A stretch of 64,000 nt of DNA from Streptomyces sp. WZ.A104 (GCF_002382885.1 NZ_NWVL01000003.1:62001-126000); one strand, 5' to 3'. Positions 50,614 to 59,287 are shown, counted from the first letter of the stretch. Numbers and translations are program-made. The notes: generated from the letters alone by a model not told the origin.

Positions 50614-51522
50614 ATGACACCACCGGATGCGCCACACAACCGCTGGTCGGACCTCGACCGGCCGCCCCTGAACGTGACCGCGCTGCGCCGCGGACTGCTG
50701 CGACCGGACGCGCTGTGGCGCTCGCTGGAGGTGGTGGAGTCCACCGGGTCCACCAACACCGACCTCGCGGGGCGGGCCCGCGCGGGGGAGGCGGACGAGG
50801 GCACGGTGCTGGTCGCCGAGGAGCAGACCGCCGGGCGCGGGCGCCTTGAGCGGACCTGGGCCGCCCCGCCCCGCTCCGGGCTGTTCTTCTCCGTGTACCT
50901 GGAGCCGGGCGACATCCCGGTGGAGCGGTGGGGGTGGGTGCCGCTGCTGGCCGGGGTCGCCGCCGCGACCGGGCTCGCGAAGTCGGCGGGCGTCGACATG
51001 GCGCTGAAGTGGCCCAACGACCTGCTGGTCACGATCCCCAAGGGCTCCGACGGGCGCCGTCCGGGGGAGGCCTCCCCGGGTGAGGAACGCAAGGCCGGGG
51101 GCATCCTCGGGGAGTTCGCCGGGGACGGCATCGTCGTCGGCCTGGGCATCAACGTCTCGCTGCGCGCCGACGAGCTGCCCGCCCCCACCGCCGGATCGCT
51201 GGTGCTCGCCGGAGCGGTCTCCACCGACCGGGAGACCCTGCTGCGGGCCGTCCTGCGCTCGCTGGAGCACTGGTACGGGGAGTGGAAGGCGGCCGGCGGG
51301 GACGCGGCCGCGTGCGGGCTCCAGGCCGCGTACGCCGCGGGCTGCGCGACCCTCGACCGGACCGTACGGGCGGAGCTGCCGGGCGGGACGTCCCTGGTCG
51401 GCGAGGCCGTCGCCATCGACGGGGACGGGCGGCTGGTGCTCTCCACCGAGGACGGGCTCCGGCAGCCGGTGTCGGCGGGCGACATCGTGCATCTGCGCGG
51501 GGCGGCCGGCGGGCTGACCTGA
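50614..51522 (+). CDS. birA: Biotin--[acetyl-CoA carboxylase] ligase
   Basis: The 302-residue enzyme activates biotin with ATP and attaches it to the carrier Lys of acyl-CoA carboxylases. It has the BPL/LPL catalytic signature: VVESTGSTNTDL, AEEQTAGRGRLERTWAAPP (the GRGRxxR loop), LKWPNDLL, KAGGILGEF and VGLGINVSLRADELP. There is no N-terminal helix-turn-helix, so it is the monofunctional class and does not regulate biotin genes. It is divergent from pccB, which is in the same pathway. Confidence 0.93.
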   Translation: MTPPDAPHNRWSDLDRPPLNVTALRRGLLRPDALWRSLEVVESTGSTNTDLAGRARAGEADEGTVLVAEEQTAGRGRLERTWAAPPRSGLFFSVYLEPGDIPVERWGWVPLLAGVAAATGLAKSAGVDMALKWPNDLLVTIPKGSDGRRPGEASPGEERKAGGILGEFAGDGIVVGLGINVSLRADELPAPTAGSLVLAGAVSTDRETLLRAVLRSLEHWYGEWKAAGGDAAACGLQAAYAAGCATLDRTVRAELPGGTSLVGEAVAIDGDGRLVLSTEDGLRQPVSAGDIVHLRGAAGGLT

Positions 51523-51691
51523 GAAGGCGTACGGAAGCGGGGGCGGAGTGCGCCCGCGCGCCCGATGTCACGCGCGACGCACCCGTATCGGTCAACCAAG
51601 GACGTGAGCTAGGGCACACCTGCCGTATCGTTGAGGCGATCGAGCGACAGATCGGCAGAGCAGTGCGCAGGGAACGGGCAGGAGGCGGCTG

Positions 51692-52891
51692 GTGACCGTC
51701 GGCGACACGACGTCCGGTGCGGGTGAGGAGCCCGGGCCGGACTCCTCGGTCCACGCCACACCCCACCACGAGGTCGACCACACGGCCGAACCGACCGACG
51801 ACCCCCTCGCGATCCGGCTCGAACAGCTGATCCTCGGGGCCGACCGCCGCTACACGCCCTTCCAGGCGGCCCGTACCGCCGGGGTCTCCATGGATCTGGC
51901 CTCCCGGTTCTGGCGGGCGATGGGCTTCGCCGACATCGGCCAGGCCCGGGCGCTCACCGAGGCCGACGTCCTCGCCCTGCGCCGGCTCGCCGGTCTCGTC
52001 GAGGCGGGGCTGCTCAGTGAGCCGATGGCGATCCAGGTGGCCCGTTCCACCGGGCAGACCACCGCCCGGCTGGCCGAGTGGCAGATCGACTCGTTCCTGG
52101 AGGGCCTGACCGAGCCGCCCGAGCCCGGCATGACCCGTACCGAGGTCACGTATCCGCTGGTCGAGCTGTTGCTGCCGGAGCTTCAGGAGTTCCTCGTCTA
52201 CGTGTGGCGGCGCCAGCTGGCCGCCGCCACCGGGCGGGTCGTGCAGGCCGCGGACGACGAGGAGATGGTCGACCGGCGGCTCGCCGTCGGCTTCGCGGAC
52301 CTGGTCGGCTTCACCCGGCTGACCCGGCGTCTTGAGGAGGAGGAGCTCGGCGAGCTGGTCGAGTCCTTCGAGACGACCGCCGCCGACCTGGTCGCCGCGC
52401 ACGGCGGGCGGCTCATCAAGACCCTCGGCGACGAGGTGCTCTTCGCCGCCGACGACTCCGGCACCGCCGCCGAGATAGCGCTCCGGCTGATCGAGGCGAT
52501 GTCCCAGGACGAGACGATGCCCGCGCTGCGTGTGGGCATCGCCTTCGGCACGGTCACCACCCGGATGGGCGATGTCTTCGGCACCACGGTGAACCTCGCC
52601 AGCCGGCTCACCTCGATAGCCCCGAAGGACGCCGTCCTGGTCGACGGGGCGTTCGCCAAGGAGCTGATCCGCCACGGTCAGGCCCCGGAGTCCGAGGCGC
52701 AGGCCGCCGAGGATGCCGCGGCCGCCGCCGAGCGGGCCCGGCTCGCCGAGAAGGAGGGCCGCGAGCCGGACGACGAGCCGCCGCTGCCCACGTACCGCTT
52801 CGGGCTCCAGCCGATGTGGCAGCGGCCGGTGCGCGGGCTCGGCGTGGTGGAGCCGTGGCTGCTGGCCCGGCGCGGGAAGAGCGGTTCCTGA
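51692..52891 (+). CDS. cya: Class III adenylate cyclase with N-terminal regulatory domain
   Basis: The 399-residue enzyme has an N-terminal alpha-helical domain (about 35-190) like the pH-sensing autoinhibitory domain of mycobacterial Rv1264, including FQAARTAGVSMDLASRFWRAMGF and LRRLAGLVEAGLLSEPMAIQVARSTGQT. The catalytic domain follows: metal ligands Asp203 (FADLVGFT) and Asp247 (TLGDEVLF), adenine-specifying Lys243 and MGDVFGTTVNLASRLT. It is probably soluble. In Streptomyces Cya makes cAMP, which is needed for germination and development. The start is GTG at 51692. Confidence 0.92.
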   Translation: MTVGDTTSGAGEEPGPDSSVHATPHHEVDHTAEPTDDPLAIRLEQLILGADRRYTPFQAARTAGVSMDLASRFWRAMGFADIGQARALTEADVLALRRLAGLVEAGLLSEPMAIQVARSTGQTTARLAEWQIDSFLEGLTEPPEPGMTRTEVTYPLVELLLPELQEFLVYVWRRQLAAATGRVVQAADDEEMVDRRLAVGFADLVGFTRLTRRLEEEELGELVESFETTAADLVAAHGGRLIKTLGDEVLFAADDSGTAAEIALRLIEAMSQDETMPALRVGIAFGTVTTRMGDVFGTTVNLASRLTSIAPKDAVLVDGAFAKELIRHGQAPESEAQAAEDAAAAAERARLAEKEGREPDDEPPLPTYRFGLQPMWQRPVRGLGVVEPWLLARRGKSGS

Positions 52892-52958
52892 GCCCTCGCA
52901 CCTCCACCCCGGCCCGCTCTGTCGGTGGGACCGCCGCCCTGTCTAGGATCCCTGTCGA

Positions 52959-52970
52959 TAACGCTCGTTA
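52959..52970. promoter_or_regulatory. Palindrome TAACGCTCGTTA upstream of the enoyl-CoA hydratase gene
   Basis: TAACG and CGTTA flank CT to give a perfect 5-bp inverted repeat, 59 bp before the ATG. The form resembles operators of TetR-type regulators of fatty-acid metabolism. The regulator is unknown. Downstream, a direct repeat GTCGTCAACCG recurs (about 52991 and 53006). Confidence 0.45.
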
Positions 52971-53029
52971 ACAGGCGTCGTCGAGTGGACGTCGTCAACC
53001 GGCAGTCGTCAACCGACAGGGGTGCAGCC

Positions 53030-53842
53030 ATGACCGTCACGTCCGAGCAGCGGTTCGGGGAGTTCGTCGTCGTACGGCGGCACGAGGGGCAGCGGCACGT
53101 CGCCGAGCTGGTCCTCGACCGGCCGAAGGCCATGAACGCCGTCTCCACCGACATGGCCCGCTCCATCGCCGCCGCCTGCGAGGCGCTCGGCGCCGACCGG
53201 GACGTCCGCGCCACCGTCCTCACCTCCAGCCATGAGCGGGCCTTCTGCGTCGGCGCGGACCTCAAGGAGCGCAACTCCTTCACCGACGCCGACCTCGTGC
53301 GCCAGCGGCCGACCGCCCGCGCCGCCTACACCGGCGTCCTGGAGCTGCCGATGCCGGTGATCGCCGCCGTGCACGGCTTCGCTCTCGGCGGCGGCTTCGA
53401 ACTCGCCCTCGCCTGCGATGTGATCGTCGCCGACACCACCACCGTGGTCGGGCTGCCCGAGGTGTCGGTGGGCGTCATCCCGGGCGGCGGCGGTACGCAG
53501 CTGCTGCCGCGCCGGGTCGGGGCGGCGCGCGCCGCCGAGCTGGTCTTCAGCGCCCGCCGGGTCGAGGCCGCCGAAGCCCGCGAGCTGGGGCTCGTCGACG
53601 AGCTGGTCGAGGCGGGCCGGGACCGCGAGGAGTCCCTCGCGCTGGGCGGCCGGATCGCGGCCAACTCCCCCGTGGGGCTGCGCGCGGCCAAGAAGGCGCT
53701 GCGGCTGGGGCACGGGCTCGATCTGCGGGCGGGCCTGGAGGTCGAGGACGCGGCCTGGCGGTCGGTGGCCTTCTCCGGGGACCGGGCGGAGGGGGTGGCC
53801 GCGTTCAACGAGAAGCGTCGCCCCGACTGGCCCGGGGAATGA
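53030..53842 (+). CDS. Enoyl-CoA hydratase/isomerase family protein
   Basis: The 270-residue crotonase-fold protein has AELVLDRPKAMNAVSTDM, the first oxyanion phrase ERAFCVGADLKERNS, and IAAVHGFALGGGFELALACDVIVADTTTVVGLPEVSVGVIPGGGGTQLLPRRVG with the conserved Glu pair region. It may hydrate enoyl-CoA in fatty-acid or branched-chain amino-acid breakdown. The exact substrate cannot be told. ATG at 53030 leaves the palindrome outside the coding region. Confidence 0.9.
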   Translation: MTVTSEQRFGEFVVVRRHEGQRHVAELVLDRPKAMNAVSTDMARSIAAACEALGADRDVRATVLTSSHERAFCVGADLKERNSFTDADLVRQRPTARAAYTGVLELPMPVIAAVHGFALGGGFELALACDVIVADTTTVVGLPEVSVGVIPGGGGTQLLPRRVGAARAAELVFSARRVEAAEARELGLVDELVEAGRDREESLALGGRIAANSPVGLRAAKKALRLGHGLDLRAGLEVEDAAWRSVAFSGDRAEGVAAFNEKRRPDWPGE

Positions 53843-53873
53843 GCGGGTGACGTGTTGCGGAGAGCGAGTGATC

Positions 53874-53925
53874 TGTTCACAAAAGGGCGAAATTAGTTAG
53901 GCATCAAACTGATCAAAAGTGAACA
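53874..53925. promoter_or_regulatory. AT-rich region with TGTTCAC/GTGAACA inverted repeat before the GGDEF gene
   Basis: TGTTCAC (53874-53880) and GTGAACA (53919-53925) face each other 38 bp apart, around an unusually AT-rich segment with short A-runs and a TGATCA. It is directly upstream of the diguanylate cyclase start (53946), so a promoter with two regulator half-sites is likely. Confidence 0.45.
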
Positions 53926-53945
53926 AATCTACATAAGCTGTACGA

Positions 53946-55100
53946 ATGGGTGGTGACGATGAGCGGCTGCGGGCCGTGGTTTCGCTGGCGCAGACCATGG
54001 CCGCGGCGTACACGCCGCGCGACTCGTGGCGGGCGGCGGCGCTGGGTGCCTGCGAGGCGCTGAACGGCAGTTTCGCCGCGCTCTCCGTGTGGGAGCGCGA
54101 CCGGGGCAGGCTGCGGGTGCTGGTCAACGCGGGGCAGCGGGCCGAGGGGGAGGAGGAGTTCCCCGAGGAGGAGGCCTACCCGGTCCACGAGTTCCCGGAG
54201 ATCACCGAGTTCCTGCACGAGCGCTGGGCCGGTGGCGGCGAGCCCGACGCCTGGGTGGAGACCGCCGACGGCCAGCCCGGCGCGGGCGGCCCGGCACGCG
54301 GCGCCCGCCCGTACTGCCACCAGCGGGTCGCGGCGCTCCGGCGGCGCGGCCGGGGCTGCTGCGTGGTCGCGCCGATCGTGCTGCACGGCCGGGCCTGGGG
54401 CGAGCTGTACGTGGCGCGGCCCGCCGGGCAGCCCGTCTTCGGCCGGGCCGACGCGGACTTCGCGACCGTCCTCGCCGCCGTCGTGGCCTCCGGGATCGCC
54501 CAGACCGAGCGGCTTGAGGAGGTCCGCAAGCTGGCCTTCACCGACCCGCTGACGGGGCTCGCCAACCGCCGGGCCGTCGACATCCGGCTCGACGAGGCCA
54601 TCGAGCGGCACCGCGCCGACGACACGGTGGTCAGCCTGGTCGTCTGCGATCTGAACGGCCTCAAAGCGGTGAACGACACCCACGGCCACGCCGTCGGCGA
54701 CCGCCTGCTGGAACGTTTCGGCTCGGTGCTGTCGCTGTGCGGGGCGATGCTGCCCGAGGCGCTGGCGGCCCGGCTCGGCGGTGACGAGTTCTGCCTGCTC
54801 GCGGCGGGTCCCCCGGCCGAGGACGTGGTGGAGGTGGCCACCGAGCTGTGCGACCGGTCGGCGGTGATCGAGCTGGGCGACGGGGTGGCCTGCGGGGTCG
54901 CGTCGACGGGCGACCCGATCGGCCCGGTGCGCTCGGCCCGTCGGCTCTTCCGGCTCGCGGACGCGGCCCAGTACCGGGCCAAGGCCGCGCGCTCGCTCAG
55001 GCCGGTGGTGGCCGGGCGGGACGGCGAGGTCATCCGGCTCGCGGACTCCCCGCCCAAGTCCGCGCACGACCGCCGCAGGCTGCGCGGCAACCGGCCGTGA
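53946..55100 (+). CDS. Diguanylate cyclase (GAF-GGDEF protein)
   Basis: The 384-residue protein begins with a GAF-like sensor domain (about 1-190, with VAPIVLHGRAWGELYVAR at its end) and continues with a GGDEF domain (TDPLTGLANRRAVD, VVCDLNGLKAVNDTHGHAVGDRLLERFG and the intact active-site motif RLGGDEFCLL). It should make c-di-GMP, which in Streptomyces locks BldD on its targets and holds back sporulation. There is no EAL domain and no membrane segment. The I-site RxxD is not clearly present. The start is ATG at 53946. It is a single gene. Confidence 0.9.
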   Translation: MGGDDERLRAVVSLAQTMAAAYTPRDSWRAAALGACEALNGSFAALSVWERDRGRLRVLVNAGQRAEGEEEFPEEEAYPVHEFPEITEFLHERWAGGGEPDAWVETADGQPGAGGPARGARPYCHQRVAALRRRGRGCCVVAPIVLHGRAWGELYVARPAGQPVFGRADADFATVLAAVVASGIAQTERLEEVRKLAFTDPLTGLANRRAVDIRLDEAIERHRADDTVVSLVVCDLNGLKAVNDTHGHAVGDRLLERFGSVLSLCGAMLPEALAARLGGDEFCLLAAGPPAEDVVEVATELCDRSAVIELGDGVACGVASTGDPIGPVRSARRLFRLADAAQYRAKAARSLRPVVAGRDGEVIRLADSPPKSAHDRRRLRGNRP

Positions 55101-55176
55101 GCGGTTGCCCGGAGGTAAGGAGCCCAGTGCCGAACCACTAGTGACATAGCGGTGTTCAGTCCGTACGCTGCTGAAT

Positions 55177-56727
55177 ATGGATATGCACACTGTTGTGGTG
55201 GGGACGTCCGGAACCACCGCCGATGACGTTGTCGCCGTGGCCCGCCACGGCGCCCGGGTCGAGCTCTCCGCCGCCGCCGTGGAAGCCCTGGCCGCCGCCC
55301 GCCTCATCGTGGACGCGCTCGCCGCCAAGCCCGAGCCGGTCTACGGCGTCTCCACCGGCTTCGGTGCGCTCGCCAGCCGCCACATCAGCCACGAGCTGCG
55401 CGCCCAGCTCCAGCGCAACATCGTCCGCTCGCACGCGGCGGGCATGGGTCCCCGCGTCGAGCGCGAGGTCGTCCGCGCGCTGATGTTCCTCCGGCTGAAG
55501 ACGGTCGCCTCCGGGCACACCGGCGTACGCCCCGAGGTCGCGCAGACCATGGCCGACCTGCTCAACGCCGGCATCACGCCCGTCGTCCACGAGTACGGCT
55601 CGCTCGGCTGCTCCGGCGACCTCGCACCCCTCTCGCACTGCGCGCTCACCCTGATGGGCGAGGGCGACGCGGAAGGCCCCGACGGCACGGTCCGGCCGGC
55701 GGGCGAGCTGCTGGCCGCGCACGGCATCGCCCCCGTCGAGCTGCGCGAGAAGGAGGGCCTGGCCCTCCTCAACGGCACCGACGGGATGCTCGGCATGCTG
55801 GTCATGGCCCTCGCCGACCTGCGGAGCCTCTACACCTCGGCCGACATCACCGCCGCCCTCTCCCTGGAGGCGCTGCTCGGCACGGACAAGGTCCTCGCCC
55901 CCGAGTTGCACGCCATCCGCCCGCACCCCGGCCAGGGGGTCAGCGCGGACAACATGCTGCGGGTGCTGGCCGGTTCAGGGCTGACGGGCCATCACCAGGA
56001 CGACGCGCCCCGGGTCCAGGACGCCTACTCGGTGCGCTGCGCCCCCCAGGTCAACGGCGCCGGCCGCGACACCCTCGACTACGCGGCCGTGGTCGCGGGC
56101 CGCGAACTGGCCTCCTCCGTCGACAACCCGGTGGTCCTTTCCGACGGGCGGGTCGAGTCCAACGGCAACTTCCACGGGGCGCCCGTCGCGTACGTCCTGG
56201 ACTTCCTCGCGATCGTCGCCGCCGACCTCGGCTCGATCTGCGAGCGCCGTACCGACCGGCTGCTCGACAAGAACCGCTCGCACGGCCTGCCGCCGTTCCT
56301 CGCGGACGACGCCGGGGTCGACTCCGGGCTGATGATCGCCCAGTACACCCAGGCCGCCCTGGTCAGCGAGATGAAGCGGCTCGCCGTCCCCGCCTCGGCC
56401 GACTCCATCCCGTCCTCCGCCATGCAGGAGGACCACGTCTCCATGGGCTGGTCGGCCGCGCGCAAGCTGCGTACGGCCGTGGACAACCTGACCCGGATCG
56501 TCGCCGTCGAGCTGTACGCCGCGACCCGCGCGGTCGAGCTGCGCGCCGCCGAGGGCCTCACCCCCGCCCCCGCCTCGCAGGCCGCCGTGGCCGCGCTGCG
56601 GGCCGCTGGGGCGCAGGGACCGGGCCCGGACCGCTACCTCGCCCCGGACCTGGCCGCCGCCGACGCGTTCGTCCGGGAAGGACGCCTCGTCGCGGCCGTG
56701 GAGCCGGTCACCGGGACGCTGGCCTGA
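55177..56727 (+). CDS. hutH: Histidine ammonia-lyase
   Basis: The 516-residue enzyme deaminates histidine to urocanate with a self-formed MIO group. The loop is GSLGCSGDLAPLSH: the tripeptide is Cys145-Ser146-Gly147 where most histidases have Ala-Ser-Gly. Other parts are SSAMQEDHVSMGWSAARKL and YGVSTGFGAL. A Cys-Ser-Gly tripeptide is also recalled in other Streptomyces histidases. The gene is alone, with no other hut genes adjacent, as recalled for S. coelicolor and S. griseus. The start is ATG at 55177, with another ATG two codons later. Confidence 0.94.
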   Translation: MDMHTVVVGTSGTTADDVVAVARHGARVELSAAAVEALAAARLIVDALAAKPEPVYGVSTGFGALASRHISHELRAQLQRNIVRSHAAGMGPRVEREVVRALMFLRLKTVASGHTGVRPEVAQTMADLLNAGITPVVHEYGSLGCSGDLAPLSHCALTLMGEGDAEGPDGTVRPAGELLAAHGIAPVELREKEGLALLNGTDGMLGMLVMALADLRSLYTSADITAALSLEALLGTDKVLAPELHAIRPHPGQGVSADNMLRVLAGSGLTGHHQDDAPRVQDAYSVRCAPQVNGAGRDTLDYAAVVAGRELASSVDNPVVLSDGRVESNGNFHGAPVAYVLDFLAIVAADLGSICERRTDRLLDKNRSHGLPPFLADDAGVDSGLMIAQYTQAALVSEMKRLAVPASADSIPSSAMQEDHVSMGWSAARKLRTAVDNLTRIVAVELYAATRAVELRAAEGLTPAPASQAAVAALRAAGAQGPGPDRYLAPDLAAADAFVREGRLVAAVEPVTGTLA

Positions 56728-56764
56728 GCCGCGCCCCGTAACGGGCCCCGAAGGGGCTTACGCG

Positions 56765-56800
56765 GAAGGGCTGCCGCACCGGGGGGAGCGGCAGCCCTTC
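56765..56800. terminator. Hairpin between hutH and the convergent LAxTG gene
   Basis: A perfect 13-bp stem (56765-56777 with 56788-56800) with a 10-nt loop and TTCTCG after it lies between the convergent genes. Confidence 0.75.
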
Positions 56801-56813
56801 TCGTACGTACGGA

Positions 56814-57122
56814 TCAGAGCGCCGGGCGCGTCCCGGAACGGCGTACGGAGTAGGTCACGAAGCCCGCGCCGATGCCCAACAGGGCTGTGCCGCCGATGAG
56901 ATACGGGGTGGTGTCCAGGCCCGGACCGGTGTCGGCGAGGCGCGCCCCGGAGGCGTCGTCGGGGTCACCGGCGGGCTGCTCGGCGGCCCGGCCCGGCGTG
57001 GCGGGCGAAGCGCCGCTCGGGGGGTTCTCGACGGTCGCGTTGGCCGACGGGACGAACCAGAGAGCGGCCAGCAGTGTGCCCGCGGCGGTGGCGGTCAGCA
57101 GTGTTCGACGAGCGACGGACAC
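56814..57122 (-). CDS. Small sortase-anchored surface protein (LAxTG)
   Basis: The 102-residue protein has a signal peptide (RRTLLTATAAGTLLAALWFVPSANA, about 1-30), a short Pro/Ala/Asp-rich mature region, and a cell-wall sorting signal: LADTG (an LAxTG class E sortase motif), a hydrophobic helix (PYLIGGTALLGIGAGFVTYSV) and a basic tail RRSGTRPAL. Only about 38 residues would be exposed. The function of the exposed part is unknown; chaplins and similar Streptomyces proteins use the same anchoring route. The start is GTG at 57122. Confidence 0.85.
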   Translation of the reverse strand: MSVARRTLLTATAAGTLLAALWFVPSANATVENPPSGASPATPGRAAEQPAGDPDDASGARLADTGPGLDTTPYLIGGTALLGIGAGFVTYSVRRSGTRPAL

Positions 57123-57230
57123 AGATTCGATCCCCTTGCGACAACCGTGAGTTAGCCCCGTGGGTCGATGCTAAGCAAAGCAGCGGGTCGGAGGAAAGTC
57201 GTGGCCTCGACGAGCCTTACGCTCCGGCCT

Positions 57231-57695
57231 ATGACCACTGAAGAGACATCCAGGTTTGTTCGACTTCGCGTGGAGATGGTGCTGGAGGTCACCGACCTCG
57301 ACGCCCTGACCGGTACCGCTCTCGAATCCATCGCCGCCGAGTACGGGGAGCCGCTTGCGGAGGTCGCCGTGAGCGATGCCGATGAGCGGGGCGAGGAGGA
57401 GCGCATGCATGCCGAGGCCGCTGTCCGGGCGGACGGCGCTGAGGCCCTCGCCTCACTGGTCGACCCCTTCGACCTGGTCGGCGAGGTGCCCGGGGTGGAG
57501 CTGGCCCAGGCGTCCTGGAGCAGCGAGAGCATCGACTTCGACCCCGACGCGGAGGGCTGGGACGAGGACGCGGACGACGAGGAGGACGCTCTGTTCCTGC
57601 CGCTGGACGAGGGCGACGAGGAGGGGCCCGGTTCCACGGTCACGCACAATGGGAAGAACGACCGCGAGGACGGTGACCCCGCACAACGGGTCTGA
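57231..57695 (+). CDS. Acidic conserved protein of unknown function
   Basis: The 154-residue product begins MTTEETSRFVRLRVEMVLEVTDLDALT and becomes strongly acidic toward the C terminus (EGWDEDADDEEDALFLPLDEGDEEG). It has no Cys, no signal peptide and no membrane segment. The N-terminal third alternates beta-strand- and helix-like sequence. The codon pattern is consistent with a real gene. A hairpin follows. I do not recognise the family. Confidence 0.72.
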   Translation: MTTEETSRFVRLRVEMVLEVTDLDALTGTALESIAAEYGEPLAEVAVSDADERGEEERMHAEAAVRADGAEALASLVDPFDLVGEVPGVELAQASWSSESIDFDPDAEGWDEDADDEEDALFLPLDEGDEEGPGSTVTHNGKNDREDGDPAQRV

Positions 57696-57708
57696 CGTGT
57701 GAGAACAC

Positions 57709-57743
57709 CGGCCCCGGACCCGCTCGACCGCGGACCGGGGCCG
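57709..57743 (+). terminator. Hairpin after the acidic protein gene
   Basis: The arms 57709-57720 and 57732-57743 pair over 12 bp with one mismatch and an 11-nt loop, 14 bp after the stop. Confidence 0.6.
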
Positions 57744-57946
57744 CACTGTGCGGCGGCGCGGAACCGGTTCCCGGCCACGGGAACCACCGCTGCCGCGGGC
57801 GCGTCGATGAGTGGTGTTCCCCACATCTTCCATGGATGCGGAACGGAGCACCCGTTCCGGGTGTTCTTGGAACATTGACGGGGAAAGTGGCCTGGCGGTC
57901 CCGTCCGGGGATTTTTGGGGAATCGGCAACGATGGAGAAGCGTGTG

Positions 57947-59203
57947 ATGACGGACAGCAAGCGGCGCAGGGGTCTCGTGGCCATGTCCGCACTGCTCGGC
58001 GGCGTGCTGGTGCTTTCGGCCTGTACCGACGACGGCGACAAGGGCGGAAAGACGGGCGCCGGGAGTTCGGAGTCCTCACAGGCGCAGGAAGTCGACAGGG
58101 CGGCGGCCGAGAAGGCCTCCGAAGCACAGATATCGATTGCGCCGAAGAACGGCGCGACCAACGCCAGCATCAACAACGCCGCGCAGGTCTCCGTCAAGAA
58201 GGGCAAGCTGACCAAGGTCGTCATGACCACGGCGGACGGCACCCCGGTCGAGGGCACCCTGGAGGCCGACGGGTCCAGCTGGAAGCCCTCGGGCCAGCTG
58301 GCGCGGTCCACCACGTACAAGATCTCCGCCACGGCGGCCGACTCGAAGGGCCGCGAGGCCCACGAGAACAGCTCCTTCACCACCGTCTCGCCCGACAACA
58401 GCTTCATCGGGAACTTCACCCCCGAGGACGGCTCCACGGTCGGCGTCGGGATGCCCGTCTCGATCAACTTCAACAAGCCGATCACGGACAAGAAGGCCGT
58501 CCAGAGCGGTATCACCGTGACCTCCAGCAGTGGCCAGGAGGTCGTCGGCCACTGGTTCAACTCCCAGCGCCTGGATCTGCGCCCGGAGGACTACTGGCAG
58601 GGCGGTTCCACCGTCACGCTGAAGCTGGAGCTCGACGGCGTCGAGGGCGCCGACGGCGTCTACGGCGTGCAGCAGAAGACCGTGACCTTCAAGGTCGGCC
58701 GCAACCAGGTGTCCACCGTCGACGCGAAGACCAAGATGATGACGGTCACGCGCGACGGCAAGACCATCAAGACCATCCCGATCTCCGCCGGCTCGCCCGA
58801 GACCCCCACGTACAACGGACAGATGGTGATCTCCGAGAAGTACAAGGAGACCCGGATGAACGGCGCCACCGTCGGCTTCACCGATGACGACGGCAAGGGC
58901 GAGTACGACATCAAGGACGTGCCGCACGCGATGCGTCTGTCCACCTCGGGCACCTTCATCCACGGCAACTACTGGGGCAAGGGCATCTTCGGCTCCGCCA
59001 ACACCAGCCACGGCTGCGTGGGTCTCGCCGACGTGAAGGGCGCGAACGACCCCAACGCGCCCGGCGCCTGGTTCTACGACAACTCGCTCGTCGGCGACGT
59101 GGTCATCGTCAAGAACTCCCCGGACAAGACCATCAAGCCGGACAACGGCCTCAACGGCTGGAACATGGACTGGGCCCAGTGGAAGGCCGGCTCCCAGGTC
59201 TGA
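57947..59203 (+). CDS. Lipoprotein L,D-transpeptidase with Ig-like domain
   Basis: The 418-residue protein begins MTDSKRRRGL and has a lipobox LVLSAC, an Ig-like domain (about 65-270) and a YkuD catalytic domain ending in FIHGNYWGKGIFGSANTSHGCVGL, with catalytic His and Cys in HGxxxxxxxSHGCVGL. It resembles the LdtMt2 class, which forms 3-3 cross-links in the cell wall. ATG at 57947 has GGAGAAG 6-7 nt upstream; ATG at 57932 would add five residues. It differs from the L,D-transpeptidase at 15388-16104 in domains and in having a lipid anchor. Confidence 0.9.
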   Translation: MTDSKRRRGLVAMSALLGGVLVLSACTDDGDKGGKTGAGSSESSQAQEVDRAAAEKASEAQISIAPKNGATNASINNAAQVSVKKGKLTKVVMTTADGTPVEGTLEADGSSWKPSGQLARSTTYKISATAADSKGREAHENSSFTTVSPDNSFIGNFTPEDGSTVGVGMPVSINFNKPITDKKAVQSGITVTSSSGQEVVGHWFNSQRLDLRPEDYWQGGSTVTLKLELDGVEGADGVYGVQQKTVTFKVGRNQVSTVDAKTKMMTVTRDGKTIKTIPISAGSPETPTYNGQMVISEKYKETRMNGATVGFTDDDGKGEYDIKDVPHAMRLSTSGTFIHGNYWGKGIFGSANTSHGCVGLADVKGANDPNAPGAWFYDNSLVGDVVIVKNSPDKTIKPDNGLNGWNMDWAQWKAGSQV

Positions 59204-59243
59204 TCCACCGGTCCGATCGCTTCTGCTTCACCCCCGTCCCCGC

Positions 59244-59287
59244 CCGAAGGCGGCGGCCCCGGAAGGCTCCGGGGCCGCCGCCTTCGG
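59244..59287. terminator. Strong hairpin after the L,D-transpeptidase gene
   Basis: A perfect 19-bp stem (59244-59262 with 59269-59287) and a 6-nt loop lie 40 bp after the stop and before the convergent small membrane protein gene. Confidence 0.85.
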
